Positions 1 through 15,400 of a stretch of 64,000 bases of DNA are shown in pieces (within the stretch, counting starts at the first letter, position 1; each line of letters opens with the position of its first letter). The DNA comes from Unio delphinus (Eukaryota; Mollusca; Bivalvia; Unionida; Unionidae). The translations under genes and the position numbers were made by a program. The stretch covers positions 4,354,501-4,418,500 of the forward strand of contig JAQISU010000166.1 in assembly GCA_029339505.1 (NCBI GenBank). Reading direction: 5' to 3'. The notes beneath the pieces are model-generated. The model made no database searches. It saw only the letters and a program-made list of their open reading frames with translations, and was not told where the DNA came from.

Positions 1-90
1 ACATCAGACCACTCAGGGACCCAATTTCCTGATGTTAATGTGACAGATAATGTATCTGATGAACAAGAGGATAACTGGAAAAGAGATTGA
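1..90 (+). CDS. possible 3'-terminal coding piece of an upstream host gene
   Basis: The first 87 bases are open in the frame that starts at base 1 and end at TGA 88-90. The translation is acidic and polar (ends DEQEDNWKRD). No start or splice acceptor can be seen because the window cuts it. The family is not recognised. It could be the end of a plus-strand gene converging on RPAP3, or chance; the open length is short. Confidence 0.3.
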   Translation, partial: TSDHSGTQFPDVNVTDNVSDEQEDNWKRD

Positions 91-1224
91 ATCATCATGA
101 TCGATGAAAAGATGACAAAATAATGAATTATTATTTCAATGCATTAAGTTGTTAGTACTGGCTAATTTTTCTATTCAAGTATTTAAATTATCATTTAGTA
201 CATTATTAACCCTATTTTTTTAATGGTTTTTATACATAATCCCTATATTTTAGAAGACCCAAATAGACAAAAATATTCTAAATACAAATTAAAGAGGAAT
301 TTATTAAAAGTTATGTACTAAAATGCTAAGCCTGAACTAAACGATCAATGTTTTCAAAGAACATGTTATTTAAAGGGGACAAACATGCATGTATATGGTT
401 CATTTTCTGAATTTTTTTTACCTTTCATTCTTACTCATAATGAAGAAATTTATGAAAAACCGATCATCTCTCCCAATCTGTCTTGAATAGAATGCACTTC
501 CCTCCCCCTGAACAAAAAACGGATGTGATGTCATTTGAGACTGTGCACACACCAGCATTGTTGATAATGAATTATGGAGAACTCGCCATGGGAGAAGGAT
601 CATATCTACTAATTCTGAGATATCACCACAAGGTTGTTAAAGCTTATTTATTGATGTTTTTCTTCAAAATTAATAACTTATTAAATCTATAAAATTTGCA
701 ACTTTTCAACTTTTCCATTTGATCAACTCCACTTCTGTACTTAATAAAAACGAAGTGGTATCTGTCCCTTTTGCTCTGCTCTTCAAATCATTAGATACAT
801 TTTAATTGGAAAAATAGAGCGGATGTGACGTCTTGTTTTCAATATGAAAGGGCTCCAACCTAATAACCAAAGTCATCCTGAGACTTATGGCATGGACCTC
901 TATAACCTGAAATTGACTGAATTGGTGCTGACCGTCGGTAAGCCAGAGTGTTATAGTATCATTTCTCTAACTGAACAATTTAATTTTTTTTTCATTGAGA
1001 TTTGCTAACATCTGACTAATGACAATAAAAATCATCATTGACGACACTCAGGAAATGCGGTCGCTACTGAGTTCAACATCGTTTAGTTTATTTCTTCTCA
1101 TTTGTTAGTATTCATAATTGTATTATTTCTCAATTAAACAAACTATTTAAAGTTTAACGAGAAGTTTAAAAAATATTTCACTACTAAATTGCTGATGCAT
1201 AATAATCATGTTTATGTTATTTTA
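91..1224. other. AT-rich intergenic DNA, nothing recognised
   Basis: No coding, RNA or mobile-element signal could be supported. Short open frames at 418-692 overlap on both strands and look like chance. Confidence 0.5.
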
Positions 1225-1610
1225 TTAACAACACCAACAACAGTTAACAACATCACAATCACATATATGGGTCGAATCAGTCAGCAATTTGTACTGAATC
1301 AGCAACACCAACAACAGTTAACAACACCACAATCACATATATGGGTCGAATCAGTCAGCAATTTGTACTGAATCAGCAACAACACCAACAACAGTTAACA
1401 ACACCACAATCACATATATGGGTCGAATCAGTCAGCAATTTGTACTGAATCAGCATCAACACCAACAACAGTTAACAACACCACAATCACATATATGGGT
1501 CGAATCAGTCAGCAATTTGTACTGAATCAGCAACAACACCAACAACAGTTAACAACACCACAATCACATATATGGGTCGAATCAGTCAGCAATTTGTACT
1601 GAATCAGCAT
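1225..1610. repeat. minisatellite, about 78-81 bp unit, five copies
   Basis: Five near-identical copies each contain ACATATATGGGTCGAATCAG followed by TCAGCAATTTGTACTGAATC, joined by a variable CAACAACACC spacer. The high identity between copies suggests recent expansion. Confidence 0.9.
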
Positions 1611-3308
1611 GGTATGAGTTTGAAAGTAATTACCACATCAATGAATAATAATATAATATTTTTATCAATCAAGAAAGTTAACAGCAACATTTGATTTTAA
1701 AAATTTATTGTGGTGTTCCAGGATGTGTTATTATAAGAAATAAAATGAGTTTATATGAACACAGAGACTTTCAATTATAAGTAAGTTATTTTTTATTATT
1801 GACATTGGACAAACAAGATGAATGAAGCATATAATCTAGAAAATTTATTAAACAATGCACTAACACTTAGTTATTTGTTTTTGAACATATCTCACAAGTG
1901 AAATATTCTTCATTGTTTTTCTTTTGTTTTTCTTGTCTGACATAGTTACAGTTTCTCTTCCAAAATGATCTGTAGTTGCATAGGTATGGAGTTTGCTTCC
2001 TCCTAAAGGAGAGCCAATACCTGATTATAAGATACATCATTCATGTATGCAAATAATATGGTAACCACCACATGGCAATATCATTGTTGATAACAGTATA
2101 GTTCTAAGGTAGACATTTCTATCTTTCAAATAAGTTATTTATTTCAAAATTAAATATTAAATAGGTTTTCTGGATGGCAAGTTTTGTGGTGACTTCTCCA
2201 ACCATTTGGGGCAACTTCTCCAACCACTCTTTGGCGACTTGTCCTGATACGCTGGGCCGAGTTATGCCAGGTTGAGTTCTCCATGCGGTGAGATCTCCAT
2301 ATAACATTGATAATGCATTCAAGCATTCTATGAGTTGACTGTGCGTGAATGTTTAAATTATGGTGACTGTCAGTGAAGACAGTGATGTGGATGACATTCC
2401 CAAAGTAGAATATTTCATTAACATCCAAACTTACATGATAAGATTTGTGTGATAAAGATGAAGAGGACTCATCAGATTATGAAAATGGTGATGATCTTGG
2501 GTCTTTTGAGAAACATTCAAGCTCGAAATGTCTCTGGCACAACCTGGTGTGTTGAGTTGGCATGATGCCTTCCCTCTTTAATTTGATTGCCAATACAGCT
2601 CTCCTTTTCAGGGTCCTTTGGAAATGTGAACAAAAAAAACTAATTTCTGTCCAGAACTAGTATAATTCCCACAACTTAGAGCTGTGCATTGAACCATCTT
2701 GTTTATACTTGACACTTCACTGCACAAACTGAATACTATTATACGCAAATCGAGATGAGACATCCTGTCTGTATTGAAGAGAACTAACCAATTTGCGGCA
2801 GGTTCTTTCCATTTGATCTTAGAATATAGTATTTTTACAATATAGTATTTTTAATGAAATGTTTTTGCAAATACAACAGATGCAAATTTTAAAAAATAGT
2901 CAGGATAGATTATATACAAAAACTACTTACAATAAAACTGTCGGGGTTTTTGTCCCCTTTAAGTCGAGGCCTAGGTGTAATAAAAGTCCAAGTGTGAGAC
3001 TGAGATTTAATTTTCAGTCAGCTAATCAAAAACACAAATGTAAGATTATTTCTGACTGGTCAAAATAAAATCTCAAGCTCACGAGTTTTTATGATTTTCT
3101 GTTCAGATCCTTAATACATGGGTTAACTTTGTTATATAATATGATGAATTTTATCAACAGACCACCTGTCTGGAGAGACCACTTGTCTACAGAACAATAT
3201 TTCTTTACAACAGCGTGTGGTCTACAAGACAGGTATGATGTAGAAAAGGTGATTTTTCATAGGAATTAATGAAATATGAAGCACACAAACTAAAGGCACG
3301 ACCTGTAC
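1611..3308. other. non-coding stretch, probably the last RPAP3 intron or 3' flank
   Basis: The last RPAP3 exon should lie below 3309, but no convincing acceptor plus coding end was found here. Short acidic open pieces occur on the plus strand near 2361-2580 but are interrupted by stops. Around 3160-3240 there is a weak relative of the dispersed GGTCTCTCAAGACAGG repeat seen at 22880-23036. Confidence 0.4.
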
Positions 3309-3403
3309 CTTCTTTCTCTTGTTTCGACAGGAACATGACGGTCATGGAAAATCTCTTGACCTCTGTCAAACACTTCATTTGTTCATACAAATCTTCTTTA
3401 CCA
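3309..3403 (-). CDS. RPAP3: RPAP3 exon 9
   Basis: It contains YEQMKCLTEVKRFSMTVMFL, the conserved late helix of the C-terminal domain. The acceptor is ATTTCAG and the donor GTACAG; it ends in phase 1. A short terminal exon must follow. Confidence 0.8.
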
Positions 3404-6400
3404 CTGAAATGTACATACATGTACAATTATATTGCTGTTACAAGATCATTTGGATAGCTATAAGATTTTGTCACATAATACCCAAATAATACCGTACTGA
3501 TGATTAATAAGTTAGAAGGAATATTAGATGCCTATATTATGAGGACAAACATCGATATACTGCATCGTTTTGAACAGAACGATTTTCATACAAAATGAAT
3601 ATCAAATAAAATATGACTAGCAACCCATAGTTTTCACAATAAAAAATATTGATCTTCAGACAACCCCCCACATTCCCCCCCCCCAAAAAAAAAGAAGTAA
3701 ATTTTTTCTAGTAAAATATGTTTCTGCAATAATATATACCTGATAATTATACCTTTGGAGAACTACTACTACCTTGAAAATGCAACCTCCCAGGCTTAAA
3801 CATTTTAGTTAGAACGTTATCTGTTCATCTAAGTGGCAGTTAGAGAGATCTCCCCTTGACAGTGATCTGTGCCAAAGATTGTGAATACCTCAGTTGCCAC
3901 TGGAGTGGAAGGTATGCTCTTTATATGGATGTAATTGCAAGGAGGTTGGGAGGGTGTATGTGCATTATGAGAAGGTATTGAAGAAACATTTTGCTAGAAA
4001 AAAAATGCTGTTTTTCCTTCAAACACATCACCTGATCAAAATGAATTAGTAGAATAGGCAAGAGGTGATGGGAGATACATATTCTTACCCTACAGAGACC
4101 ATTTCCAGTCCCATGCATAAGTATGTGAGACCCTTTCCAGTCCCATGCATGTGTGTGTGAGAACATTTCCAGTCCCATGTATACGTGTGTGAGAACATAT
4201 GTAAATTTTATATATCAATGAGAACAGTCGAACCTGCTTGAAAGTTGAAAACTTCAAAACATTCATGTATGTGGTCGCCAAAGCCTCTCCAATGTAATGA
4301 GCAAGCTTCTCAAATCAAGTGTAAGTAATAACTGAAGCATTTTGTACCAATCCATGAACAAAAGGGAGATAATTCTAACTGCCAGCAAGGAGGGCAGATA
4401 ACTTTTACAAACTGTTTTAGTCAGAGTGCACAATTTGCAAAGTAGTAGTAATAGTTCTCCTCAGGCAATACGAATATGTCAAATACTTTAAGAATATGTC
4501 AAATATTTTAAGAATATGTCAAATATTTTAAGAATATGTCAAATATTTTTAGAAGAAACAAGACTTCTTGATAAAGCTTCTAAATGATTGGATGTAATAT
4601 GGAATAACAATACTTACCTTATAAAAAACGTTTTGAAGATCCCTAGAATATTTGTCAGAATGTCTGACTCTAAGGACTGACCAAACAATGTTGGATAATT
4701 CTTGGGAGGTATTTGCTGAAAAGTAAGAGCATTATGGTTACCCTTTCTATAGTAATTGCTTGTCTGTCCAAACCTACTTAGTCTAAAACTGAAAAGCATC
4801 AAAGATTAAAATAAAATGCACAAAATTTGGTCATTTCATTTATCAAAATATAATTTCTGACATGACAAGTCCCAGGGGTCATTAACACTGTCAACTTCTT
4901 GAAAGCTCTTGGTGTAACAGACAGACAGAGACTACTCAATGTCTTTTTCTGGTTTCTAGAATAGTCCATTTCAGTAATATAAAAAAAAAAATTTTGCAAA
5001 CAATATTTGCAATGTCAAGTATAATTATCTCTACAATATCTTGAACAGATAAAAATAAGGAAGTTTTGTAAGCAAGCATTGAAAAAGATTAATTCCAAAT
5101 TTACAGAATTATTGAGATGTCAAAGACAGTGAGCTACATCATATCTGTTGCTTGAAAACATAGAAACGCCGATGCAAATATGGCAACTGTATTACTAAAA
5201 GAAACTACCATAAAAAGTCTTTTATTGAAAACCCCAATTTTATGTAGACCATGGAATGAATGTGTGTGTGTAAAGTTTCCAGTCAATCCAAGAAGATTAT
5301 TAGGAGTAGTGATAATAACCTGTGCTGACGGATGGACAGAAAAAGAACAACAGACCAACCAATAAACTCCTCCGATCTATTACCTTTTGAGTTAACTAGA
5401 TTAACTTAATCTTCATTTTTTAATAACAATCTTGCTTTGAAAAGACAAAGAGCATCTATTGACAACGAAGATTCACCAGCAAGTTGATGACAAATCCTAC
5501 AGCACATACTCTATACTACTAATGAATGCTTTATCTTTTTGTTGTTTCAAGCTTACTGTGAAATACCTGTACAATGCTTACCCTGAAATACCTGCACAAT
5601 GCATACCAATAAATACCTGCAAAATGCTTACCCTGAAATATCTATAACATGCTTATCCTGAAATACCTGCAAAATGCTTAACCTGAAATATCTATAACAT
5701 GCTTACCCTGAAATACCTGTAAAATGCTTACCCTGAAATATCTATAACATGATTACTCTGAAATACCTGTAAAATGCTTCCTCTGAAATATCTATAACAT
5801 GCTTACCCTGAAATACTTGTAAAATGCTTACCCTGAAATATCTATAACATGCTTACCCTGAAATACCTGTAAAATGCTTACCCTGAAATATCTGTAAAAT
5901 GCTTCAGGATTATTCTTAAGGACCTTAAAATCTGCCTGGAACTGATATGATGTTTGAGGAACAGGCAGATCCCTTGGTGATGTTGTAGGGGATATCACAG
6001 GACTAGACATGCTCACTTTTGATTGGTCTTTATCCACAGATGGTACTTTTGGATTAGATCCCAAATCCAGCCTTTCTACAAAAATTCCTGATTTAGTTTT
6101 TGAATCAGACATATCAGTATCTTGTATCCTTGAGTTTTCCATGGAAGAACTTTCCTTCTGTGAAGAAATTACACTAGTTAGTTCTTCAGTAGTGTCACCA
6201 TGACTGACAGAGATTCTGTTAGAGTCCCTCTCTGACTGAAAATGACCCATGGTTGCTGCTATGTCCCCAGGACTGTCAATATAAAGGTGTTCAAACATTT
6301 TCTCATCACGTTCACTTATTTGTTTTTTGACAGCACTCTGTCCTTCTTTGACCCTGCAAACTGAAGCTTTCCTCTCCTCATCATCTTCCAAACCAATCTC

Positions 6401-9400
6401 TTCTATCTGAATTCTTCGTAAAGGCTTCTGATCCAAAAGAAGAAAGCAAGATTAATTAAATGGAAGAGTTAGGACAATAAAATGACCATAACTAATGTAT
6501 TCAAAATCATGAAATCACTCTGGAATAAAATTTGTGTCAATTTAATAGTCTGAACCTGAACCACCACATAAATGCAAGAAATTTCCTCAAGTTAAACATG
6601 CTGCCATGTGTTGGTCTGTAAACAAGCTGCCACGTGCTGATCTGTACACAAGTTGCCATGTGTTCGTCTGTACAGAAGCTGTCATGTGCTGATCTGTACA
6701 GAAGCTGCCATGTGTTGTTCTGAATCACGACCTCAGCAGACAGGCCTGCTGATAATTTATATTAAAACTCCCATTCACCAAGCTCACTTAGTCTTGAAAA
6801 TCTTAATTTATCCAAGAGATTATTTTACATGCTGGTTTTAAACCAGAATTCTACAGCTGTTAACATTTTTACTCACTGATAAACAATAACTTGTCCCAGG
6901 AAAGAAATTTACACGAGCCTGATCAGTAATTTCTTTTGTCCTGGACAATGGACTCACAAGCTACAGACAGAGTCCCATTTTGCAAAAGACAATTTCAAAA
7001 GTAACTCAGTTACTGATATCTAATACATTATGGCATTATTAAAATGTTATAAATCAACAATTTTCTTCTCAAGCATTCTGACTAATGTAAACAAAAAAAA
7101 TGATCTAATAGCTCTGATGTTACCCAGAATTCAAATACTGAATATGTTCTATGTGTATGTAGTCATGTGAGACTGCCAGGATCATAGATAAAACATTTTT
7201 GATAACAATTATGTTTTAAAAGCAATCTGGATGAATGGATCATAAATATATTTGCCTATTGAAAGGGAGTAAGGAGAAAATATTTCTTTGAAATAAATAT
7301 ACCTGTTTAACTGCACATAGATCTCATTACCTGTTTAATTGGGCATAAATCTGACTACCTGTCTAATTGGACATAGATCTCATTACCTGTTTAATTGGAC
7401 ATAAATCTGACTGCCTGATTAATTGGTCATAAATCTGACTGCCTGATTAATTGGTCATAAATCTAACTGCCTGATTAATTGTGCATAAATCTGCCTGTTT
7501 AATGAGGTACATGTATAAACATGACTACATGTATAATGAAGCATACATCTGACTACCTGTATAACGGGGCATAAATCTGCTTGCTTAATGGGTCACAAAT
7601 CTGACTACCTACATAAGGGGCATAAATCTGACTACTAGCTTAATTGTGCATAAATCTGGCTATGTATATAATCGAGCATAAAACTGACTGCCAGTTTAAT
7701 AAACATAAATCTGACTACTGGTTTAAAGAGGTATAAATCGGACTGCCTTGGGGTATAAATATGAATGCCTGTTTAATTGGGCGTAAATCTAACTACCTGC
7801 TTAATGTAACAGAAATCTGGCTACCTGTTTAGTGGAGCATAAATGTGAATGCTTGTTTAATTAGGTATAAGTCTGACTACCTGTGTAATGGGAATATATC
7901 TGACTGCCTATTTAGTGGAGTAGAAAAGTGAGTATCTGTTTTCTTAGGCATAAATCTGGCTACCTGTTTAAAACAGCATAAATCTGGCTATAAATAGGCA
8001 TAGCTGACTGTTTAGTGGAGCATAAATCTGGTTACCTGTTTAATGAAGCATAAATCTGGCTACCTGTCTATTTAGGCATATGTCTAACTGTTTAATGTAG
8101 CATAAATCTGACTGTTTAATGAAGCATAAATCTGGCTACCTGTTTAATAGGCATAGGTCTGTCTAACTGTCTAATAAGCATATGTCTGACTAACTGTTTA
8201 ATAGGCATAGGTCTGACTACCTTTTAATAGGCATAGGTCTGACTAACTGTTTAATGGACCATTAAATCTGGCTACCTGTTTAGCATAAATCTGACTACCT
8301 GTTTAATAGGCATATGCCTGACTAACTGTTTAATAGGCATAGGTCTGACTACCTTTTAAATAGGCATAGGTCTGACTAACTGTTTAATGGACCATTAAAT
8401 CTGGCTACCTGTTTAGCATAAATCTGACTACCTGTTTAATAGGCATATGCCTGACTAACTGTTTAATGGAAAATGAATATGACTGTTAATGGGGCATGAA
8501 TCTAACTACCTGCTTAATGGGGAATAAATAAGACTAACTTTAACTGAGCATAAATCTGACCATAATATGTATTAACTACACAGCAAACAGTAGATAACTG
8601 CCTGAATAATTGAGTTTTAAAAACTTCTGTCAATCTCTGCATCCAATCATGCATCACAATGGGCAGTAACTCCTACAAAATTTACAGCAGCTCAATGATT
8701 TGTCAATATGTTATCTTTTGATGACGACCATAATATGAAGGGCTAAATTAGCAGTAGTCCAGATCATTGAAGTCAGAACACTTCCTACTGGACTTTCTGT
8801 ATTTATAACTGAAGTAGACCAACAGTTAGTAAACTTACAGTTGTCACAAATCAGTATTATCAAGAAGGACACTTAGTGCAGATTCATCACGACTAGTAAA
8901 CTTCTCATTCCACTTGTCCTGAGGAATAAGTCATGCTAATGAGACTGTATCAAGCAATGTATTATTTTACAAGACAAAAAGGGAAATAACTCTTAAAACA
9001 ATTGAGGAGCCATGTGATTTGTCATTTTGTATATGTTCTGGTTATAAACATGATATATACCATGTTTTATGTTAATCCAACTAAAACTGTGGGATAAATT
9101 TTAACAAGATTGTCACATACGGTTTTAAGCTAAAGCACAGAAAGGACACTAACTCTAACAAAAACTGCAAAAGCAAATTTATTTGTTGAATGCAGACCTT
9201 CATGTAATGATCATTCTATTTACCCAGATTCAGGGTAATCCATCAAATATTGCAGGACAAGTTTTGTTAACATGATGGAATACATGGCTACAAAACAAAA
9301 CGTCTAGAAGCAAGTGACTTGTCAGACACAATTTTATGTCATTTTATGCCTATATGGCCTTAAACTACATAACAGAAAGGAAGCAAAACCAACAATTTGA

Positions 9401-12400
9401 ATAATATTAAACAAATGTTTTTCCATTGAAAACTCAAGATATCCTAAATATACTAACACTATAGTCCAAATGGAATGTTCTAAATAAAATCCAAATGTCC
9501 TTAATGTCTTGATGTACCAAAATTATATAATACAAAATGTCTTTTTGAAGGAGTCCTCAATAATTTCAAAATAGTGTTTTCATCCAAAAAGTCCCATGAA
9601 CACATTGTAATTTCAAAGAATGATTTAAATAAATGATTCCTCTCAAATTATATTTGAACACAATTAAAAATGATTCCACAGACTGCTATTAAAACAGGAA
9701 TGAAGAATTGTTTACCAAAATTCTTGATAAGAAACTTCACTTGAACTCCTATGTAAGGTTTGGTCTTGAACTCAAATTCAAGTAAACATCGTGTACTCCT
9801 TATAATCATGACAAATATCAGGTAGGCATTAAATCCACAAGTCAATCATGGATAAAACTGAGGCACATACTACAGAAATACATAAGAGTGATGACTATAT
9901 TATTTTCAAAGTTTCATGGCAATTCATAAAAAAAGCTGCAGAAATAGTTGCCTTAACGAGTGCTGGCTACCTGGTCAGCTGGAGTGAACAAATACTTTAT
10001 GCCTCAGTGATAGGGTGCATAAACAATAACATAATCCTTTATTTTCAAATATTTACAGAAGTATATCCATGTCTTCTCTATTGAGTGAAACTCCCAAGAA
10101 GGCTAAAACAAGTACTTAAAAAGTCTGATAGCCAAAGACCAGAGCTTCTGTATTCCAAGTATTGTGCTGATGAAATGTGTAAATTTTCAAGATATTGAAA
10201 GACTAGTAAATTAGTAATATTTAACCCCATATATGCAACTTACACTTATGAACACAGTTTACTTATCATGCTTATATCAAACATTTTAAACTTTGTGCTA
10301 AAGCTAAGCATGTGACCTTTGAATGGTCAACATATTGTTTGGGTTACCATTAACTAGTGCTCACATGGCTTTAAAATACATTGATTTTACCAGAGGTCGA
10401 ACAAAACACCATTTGTGATATTTATGTGCTTTACAGAAACCAGCCAGAACAATTTGCAATTACTGTAATTGTTCCAGCAGTTATTGTAACTGGTGCAATG
10501 TGTTGCCAAGTAATGGAATCAAAGCCAGCATGTATACATCCATGAATTCAACATCAAAAGTGTAAAGAGAAATTGTATAAATTAGACACGCTTTAGTTGC
10601 TAACAAACATAAACACTGCTGATCCAATGAGTAAAGAGGACACTGATAGAGCAATTAGACAATGGCTGACCTCTGGATCAGGAGAAAAACATTGCTTTAC
10701 ATGACATATTTTGAAATCTGAATAAACACGCAAGTTAGTTTCATATTATTTTGTTGTTTTATCTTTTCATATTCAAGTACAGAAATTGCAAGACTGTGTG
10801 ACAAATTATGGTAGCAAAAATACAATCATTTTAGGCAAATGGAAATTGGAATCTATGCTTGAGATTTTAAAAAAGTCATCAGCAGTGGGCCCTGTCTTAA
10901 CAATTCTTTGAGTCACTGATAACATAAATTACCATTTTATTAACATGTTTTCTCTGCAAATGACACAATCTTGATATTCCCACCATTATATTAACATGTT
11001 GTTTGCTCTGCAATGGTACAATAATGACATTCCCACCAAAATGGATTTTAATACCTTCTGTGAATTAGTTCATGTATACTTCCTGCTGCCTTCTCATAGT
11101 TATTCATGTCAAGCTATAGCAGTTACTGCCACTAGTATAGGATATACATTCAAACATACCCGTCATTTAAAAAACAGATGCCAAAATATGCCAATCAGGA
11201 GAAGTAAATAAATAAATAAATTCAAAATGAATACACTGATTGGTGAATGACAATCAATGGCATACCTGGAAAATTCGGTGGAATAGAATAATCTCAAAGA
11301 AGACACAATTCATGGGGCATCTTTAGTGCCTAAACTGAATTCACACAAGCTTTACATATTTATACCAAAACCTCAAATGTCAAATGAAAACAAAGCTATG
11401 AAGTGGTTAATTATTTAAGTCTTTATAGTTTCCATGGTTGTTTTCAGTTATGATGGGCTCTTATTTATAGTGTAATGCGTTCATGTACCAAATCATCACT
11501 TACAATTTCTAACTTTAAAAAATCATGATCATCACTTTGGTATGAAGAAAAACACAATTTATCTAGTGTACTATAGTTTGTGCTCTGGGTCAAATCTAGC
11601 AAATTATATACATGTACTGTTATCAACACTTTCTTCAAATGTACAAAGTGTTAAATAAAAACGGACATTCTTTGATCAAAGTAGGATATATGTACTGTCT
11701 GAAAATCAAATGTAAGGGCCAAATCTGTACTAGTGACAAAAGACTGATGTTGGAGTTATTGACCACTTCATCAAATCCTGGAGTAAATGTAATGTATTAT
11801 TGAACATAGTTATAATCATCTGAGCAGGAAATGCATAAATTTAAGCAACTGTGACCTTGATTTTGGAGCTACAAAACCACAGATCAGCTTTCTTAAATCA
11901 AGTGTTCAAAATTAAAAATATTAACCACTGGCAAAATCTGTTTTTTAGCAAGTCATCTTTAACATGGAGGTTATAATGTCTAGACCAGTATTCTTCACAG
12001 GGTTAATAGAAATGCCTGAACATTTTTGCAATGAAGTCTGTTCACTAGAAATTAAATAATCGCCTGTAAATTAAAGCAGACAGCATTACCCTTGCAGCAT
12101 ATAAAAAAGAATTATTTGAACTGTCCATGTTTTTAAATTCTATTCATATTTTATTAAATTACATGATCTTACAAGTTCCATTTTTAGGCCAATAAAGCTC
12201 TGCATTGTTTTAGATTCTTGACTGGGTTTTAAACACAAGTAGAGAACAAACATTCGTCTATGTTAATAAAAAGTTCCTGAATTTGAGAAACAATGTTTCT
12301 TTTACAAAAGTGTTTGTGCTTATCAGAAATATTGAAAACAATAAGTGTAAATTAATTTAAATTAAGTGTTATGTAATGGATAGAGATGTAAAATAAAAGC

Positions 12401-15400
12401 TTAGAAATCATATATTAAATTAATAATTAATCAAATTCATGCACATATTCAAACATTCTAAACTCTAAATACTGACCTTTGACCTCTCTTCAGGCCTCTT
12501 TGAGATAGGTTTGATCACACCTGTCTCACCTGTGACACCTTGTTCAGTCTGAACCACAAAGCAGGCTTTACCCAGCTCCTGCCAGTAAAGAACACAAACT
12601 GAATGAAATGGACAAACTCTTGGAAATGTTCAGGATGCAGCATTACTAGCAGTTATGTTTCCACCTTTCCCTCCATTTACAAGGTCCCGTAATACTATGC
12701 AAAAAGCCCCAAAACTGAATCAAAGTTAATTTTTCCTGCCACAGCTAATGGAATTTTAGCCAAAGTTAATGTCTTGGGGAATTATTCAAAAATATTTGTT
12801 AGCTTATTTACCAATAAAAGCCACTGAATAATTTCATGGCATTTGCATATAATAATCCATTACTTAATAGAAGAAAGCTTTTTTTTTCTTAGAACAATGT
12901 TTCTCTGTGATCACATTATATGTGGAAAACTTATGGATGCTATCCATACAATTCATAATATACCCGAGAGCATGCATGGCAACCTGGAGCTTCACCTCTC
13001 TTGATGTATCAATAATGGGGAGAAAATGAAGTTATTTGTTGATTGCCTAGTGATGGGAACTGGATTTTGGCAATACAACCAGGATTTGATATTAAGAAAA
13101 CTGATCTGTCAGAAAGGAACTATATGTACGTTAGGACTATGCATCTAAGGCATTTGCTCTAACCACTAGGCCACTGGAGTGGTCATCTTCATGGTTGGAG
13201 CTAATTCTTATTCCCAGTGGGATTTGATAAAATTATTCCTATTTATTCATCTATATCTATATGATGAATCTTCATGAATTAGAGAGACCTTGCAGGAATC
13301 CAATTCTTGGTTGGAATTGTATCATTCCAAACATATTATGATCTGGTACTGTTTTTGTCTACCTTTAATGAGGGTGGGGGCTGGAGGAAGCATCTTGACA
13401 TCCCTTCTATGAGACGTGTTTGTGATTCAGACATGCTAGCTTGTACTGATGTTGTGAGGCCTCTCTGTTGAGCAGAAGTAGTAAATAACGATTTCACAGG
13501 AATCGGTGCCAACCCCAGTTTTAAGGGGTGATCACTCTATCTGACTGCCCCTTAGGTAGACCGATAACTTTTAGCTTTTTGCTAAAACATTTTAATCTAG
13601 TTGGGCTGGATTTGGGAGGTAGCAGTAGTTCTCCTTAACAATGCCCGTATAAGCTTATACTGTACCTAACATAGAAAAAAATATACCTTCTCTATAATTT
13701 CCAAGTCTTGTTTTGCTTTTTTATTTTGTGGTTCCAGCTGAAGCACTCTTTCACAGTCCTGCTTGGCCTCTGCAAGCTTCTTAAGGCCGATCCTAGCAGT
13801 GGCCCTTCTCAAGAAGGCCTTGATGTACAACGGGTCCAATGAAAGGACTGTAGTACAGTCTATCTCTGCTGCAGCAAACCTGAAATACAAATAATAGTTC
13901 TAACATCATTGCTGCAAATTAAGCCTCATGTAATCACTTTAGATCCCACTTCTATGACAAAACTTACAACTCTCATTTTAGGAATTTGAACATGCAAGTT
14001 CAACATTATAATTATCACAAAACTGCAAAACCAGTGAAGAATGAATTTCACAAAGAAAACAACCTCTGACCCATGACCAGAGACCAAAGATAATAGAAGC
14101 AGAATGTCTATACTGAAAGATCGACACCAACATCAGGATTTATCTATTCAATGCATGCCATTGTCTTTAAATGACAACAAATTTTTTTTGCAGTAGCTTT
14201 ACTTTTATGACTTTCAATAAATCCTTCTCAGCTACTGGTTCGTATTTACTGACTCATCTTAAAGAATGTATTAAAAAAAGGGTGTCCAATTTGTTTGGAA
14301 CCAGTCTGAACTACTATGGGCTGACAGATCTACAGTCTGAACAACTATGGGCTGACTTAGATCTACAGTCTGAACTACTATGGGCTGACTTAGATCTACA
14401 GTCTGAACTACTATGGACTGACTTAGATCTACAGTTTAAACTACTATGGGCTGACTTAGATCACAGTCTGAACTACTATGGGCTGACTTAGATCTACAGT
14501 CTGAACTACTATAGGCTGACTTACATTTACAGTCTGAACTACTATGGGCTGACTTAGATCTACAGTTTGAAACATGAAAAAATCAATCTAAAAATGAATG
14601 CAAATTCACAGAATTGATGCAAGAGAAAACTCAAACTTTTTATGAGAAATTGAAATGAAAAAAATCAAGTCATTACTGTATAATGAGAAAACAGAGTTTA
14701 TGAGATTCTTAACTTATTGTTCCACAAAGATTCAATCACTATCAAATTATGATCTTAGAATTTGAAATTTTACTATAGGCATTATTTTTCATTACAGAGA
14801 TGATTCAACCTTAATAAAAAATAAAAACATATTTTAAAATAAACGCATGTACATGGCCATTTCAAGTTTCTGTTAACTGCTTTCACCAAATTCAAAACAC
14901 AACTCTCAATCATTACAATAAGTTGTGTGTGTGTACAAGCATGAGTAAAGGAGAATGTCCACAAAACTCGAATTTAAAAGAACAATTTTTTTTGGACATA
15001 AAATATACGTTTTCCCACTTTATAGTCATGGAGTTATCAACCTTTTCAAAATGATGAAAATAAAGATATTCTCTAGAAATTTAGTCGTTTTCTTTCAATC
15101 CATGTGTCAGATTTCATGACAGAACATTAAAAAGAACATGGTGGAATTATAGCTGAAATTCTGACACAGGTTGGTGAATACTCATTGAGTTGATATTTCT
15201 GTCACTTTCCATTATCTTAACTTATATCCAATGGATGCCACAAGCTAAAACCACTTTACATCTCTTATTGTAGACTTGGCATTTCAATGATGGAAAATTC
15301 CATTCATGTATATTGAAGCCAACAAGACTTATCAATGAGTGACCCACTCAAGAGTATCTAGATTAAGTTAATATAATACAAGAAAACACTCTACAAAACA

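Noticed and set aside
2361..2580. Acidic plus-strand coding-like pieces (DSDVDDIPKVEYF, DEEDSSDYENGDD)
   Set aside because: Interrupted by stops, no splice sites placed with confidence; could be a transposase remnant but not supportable.
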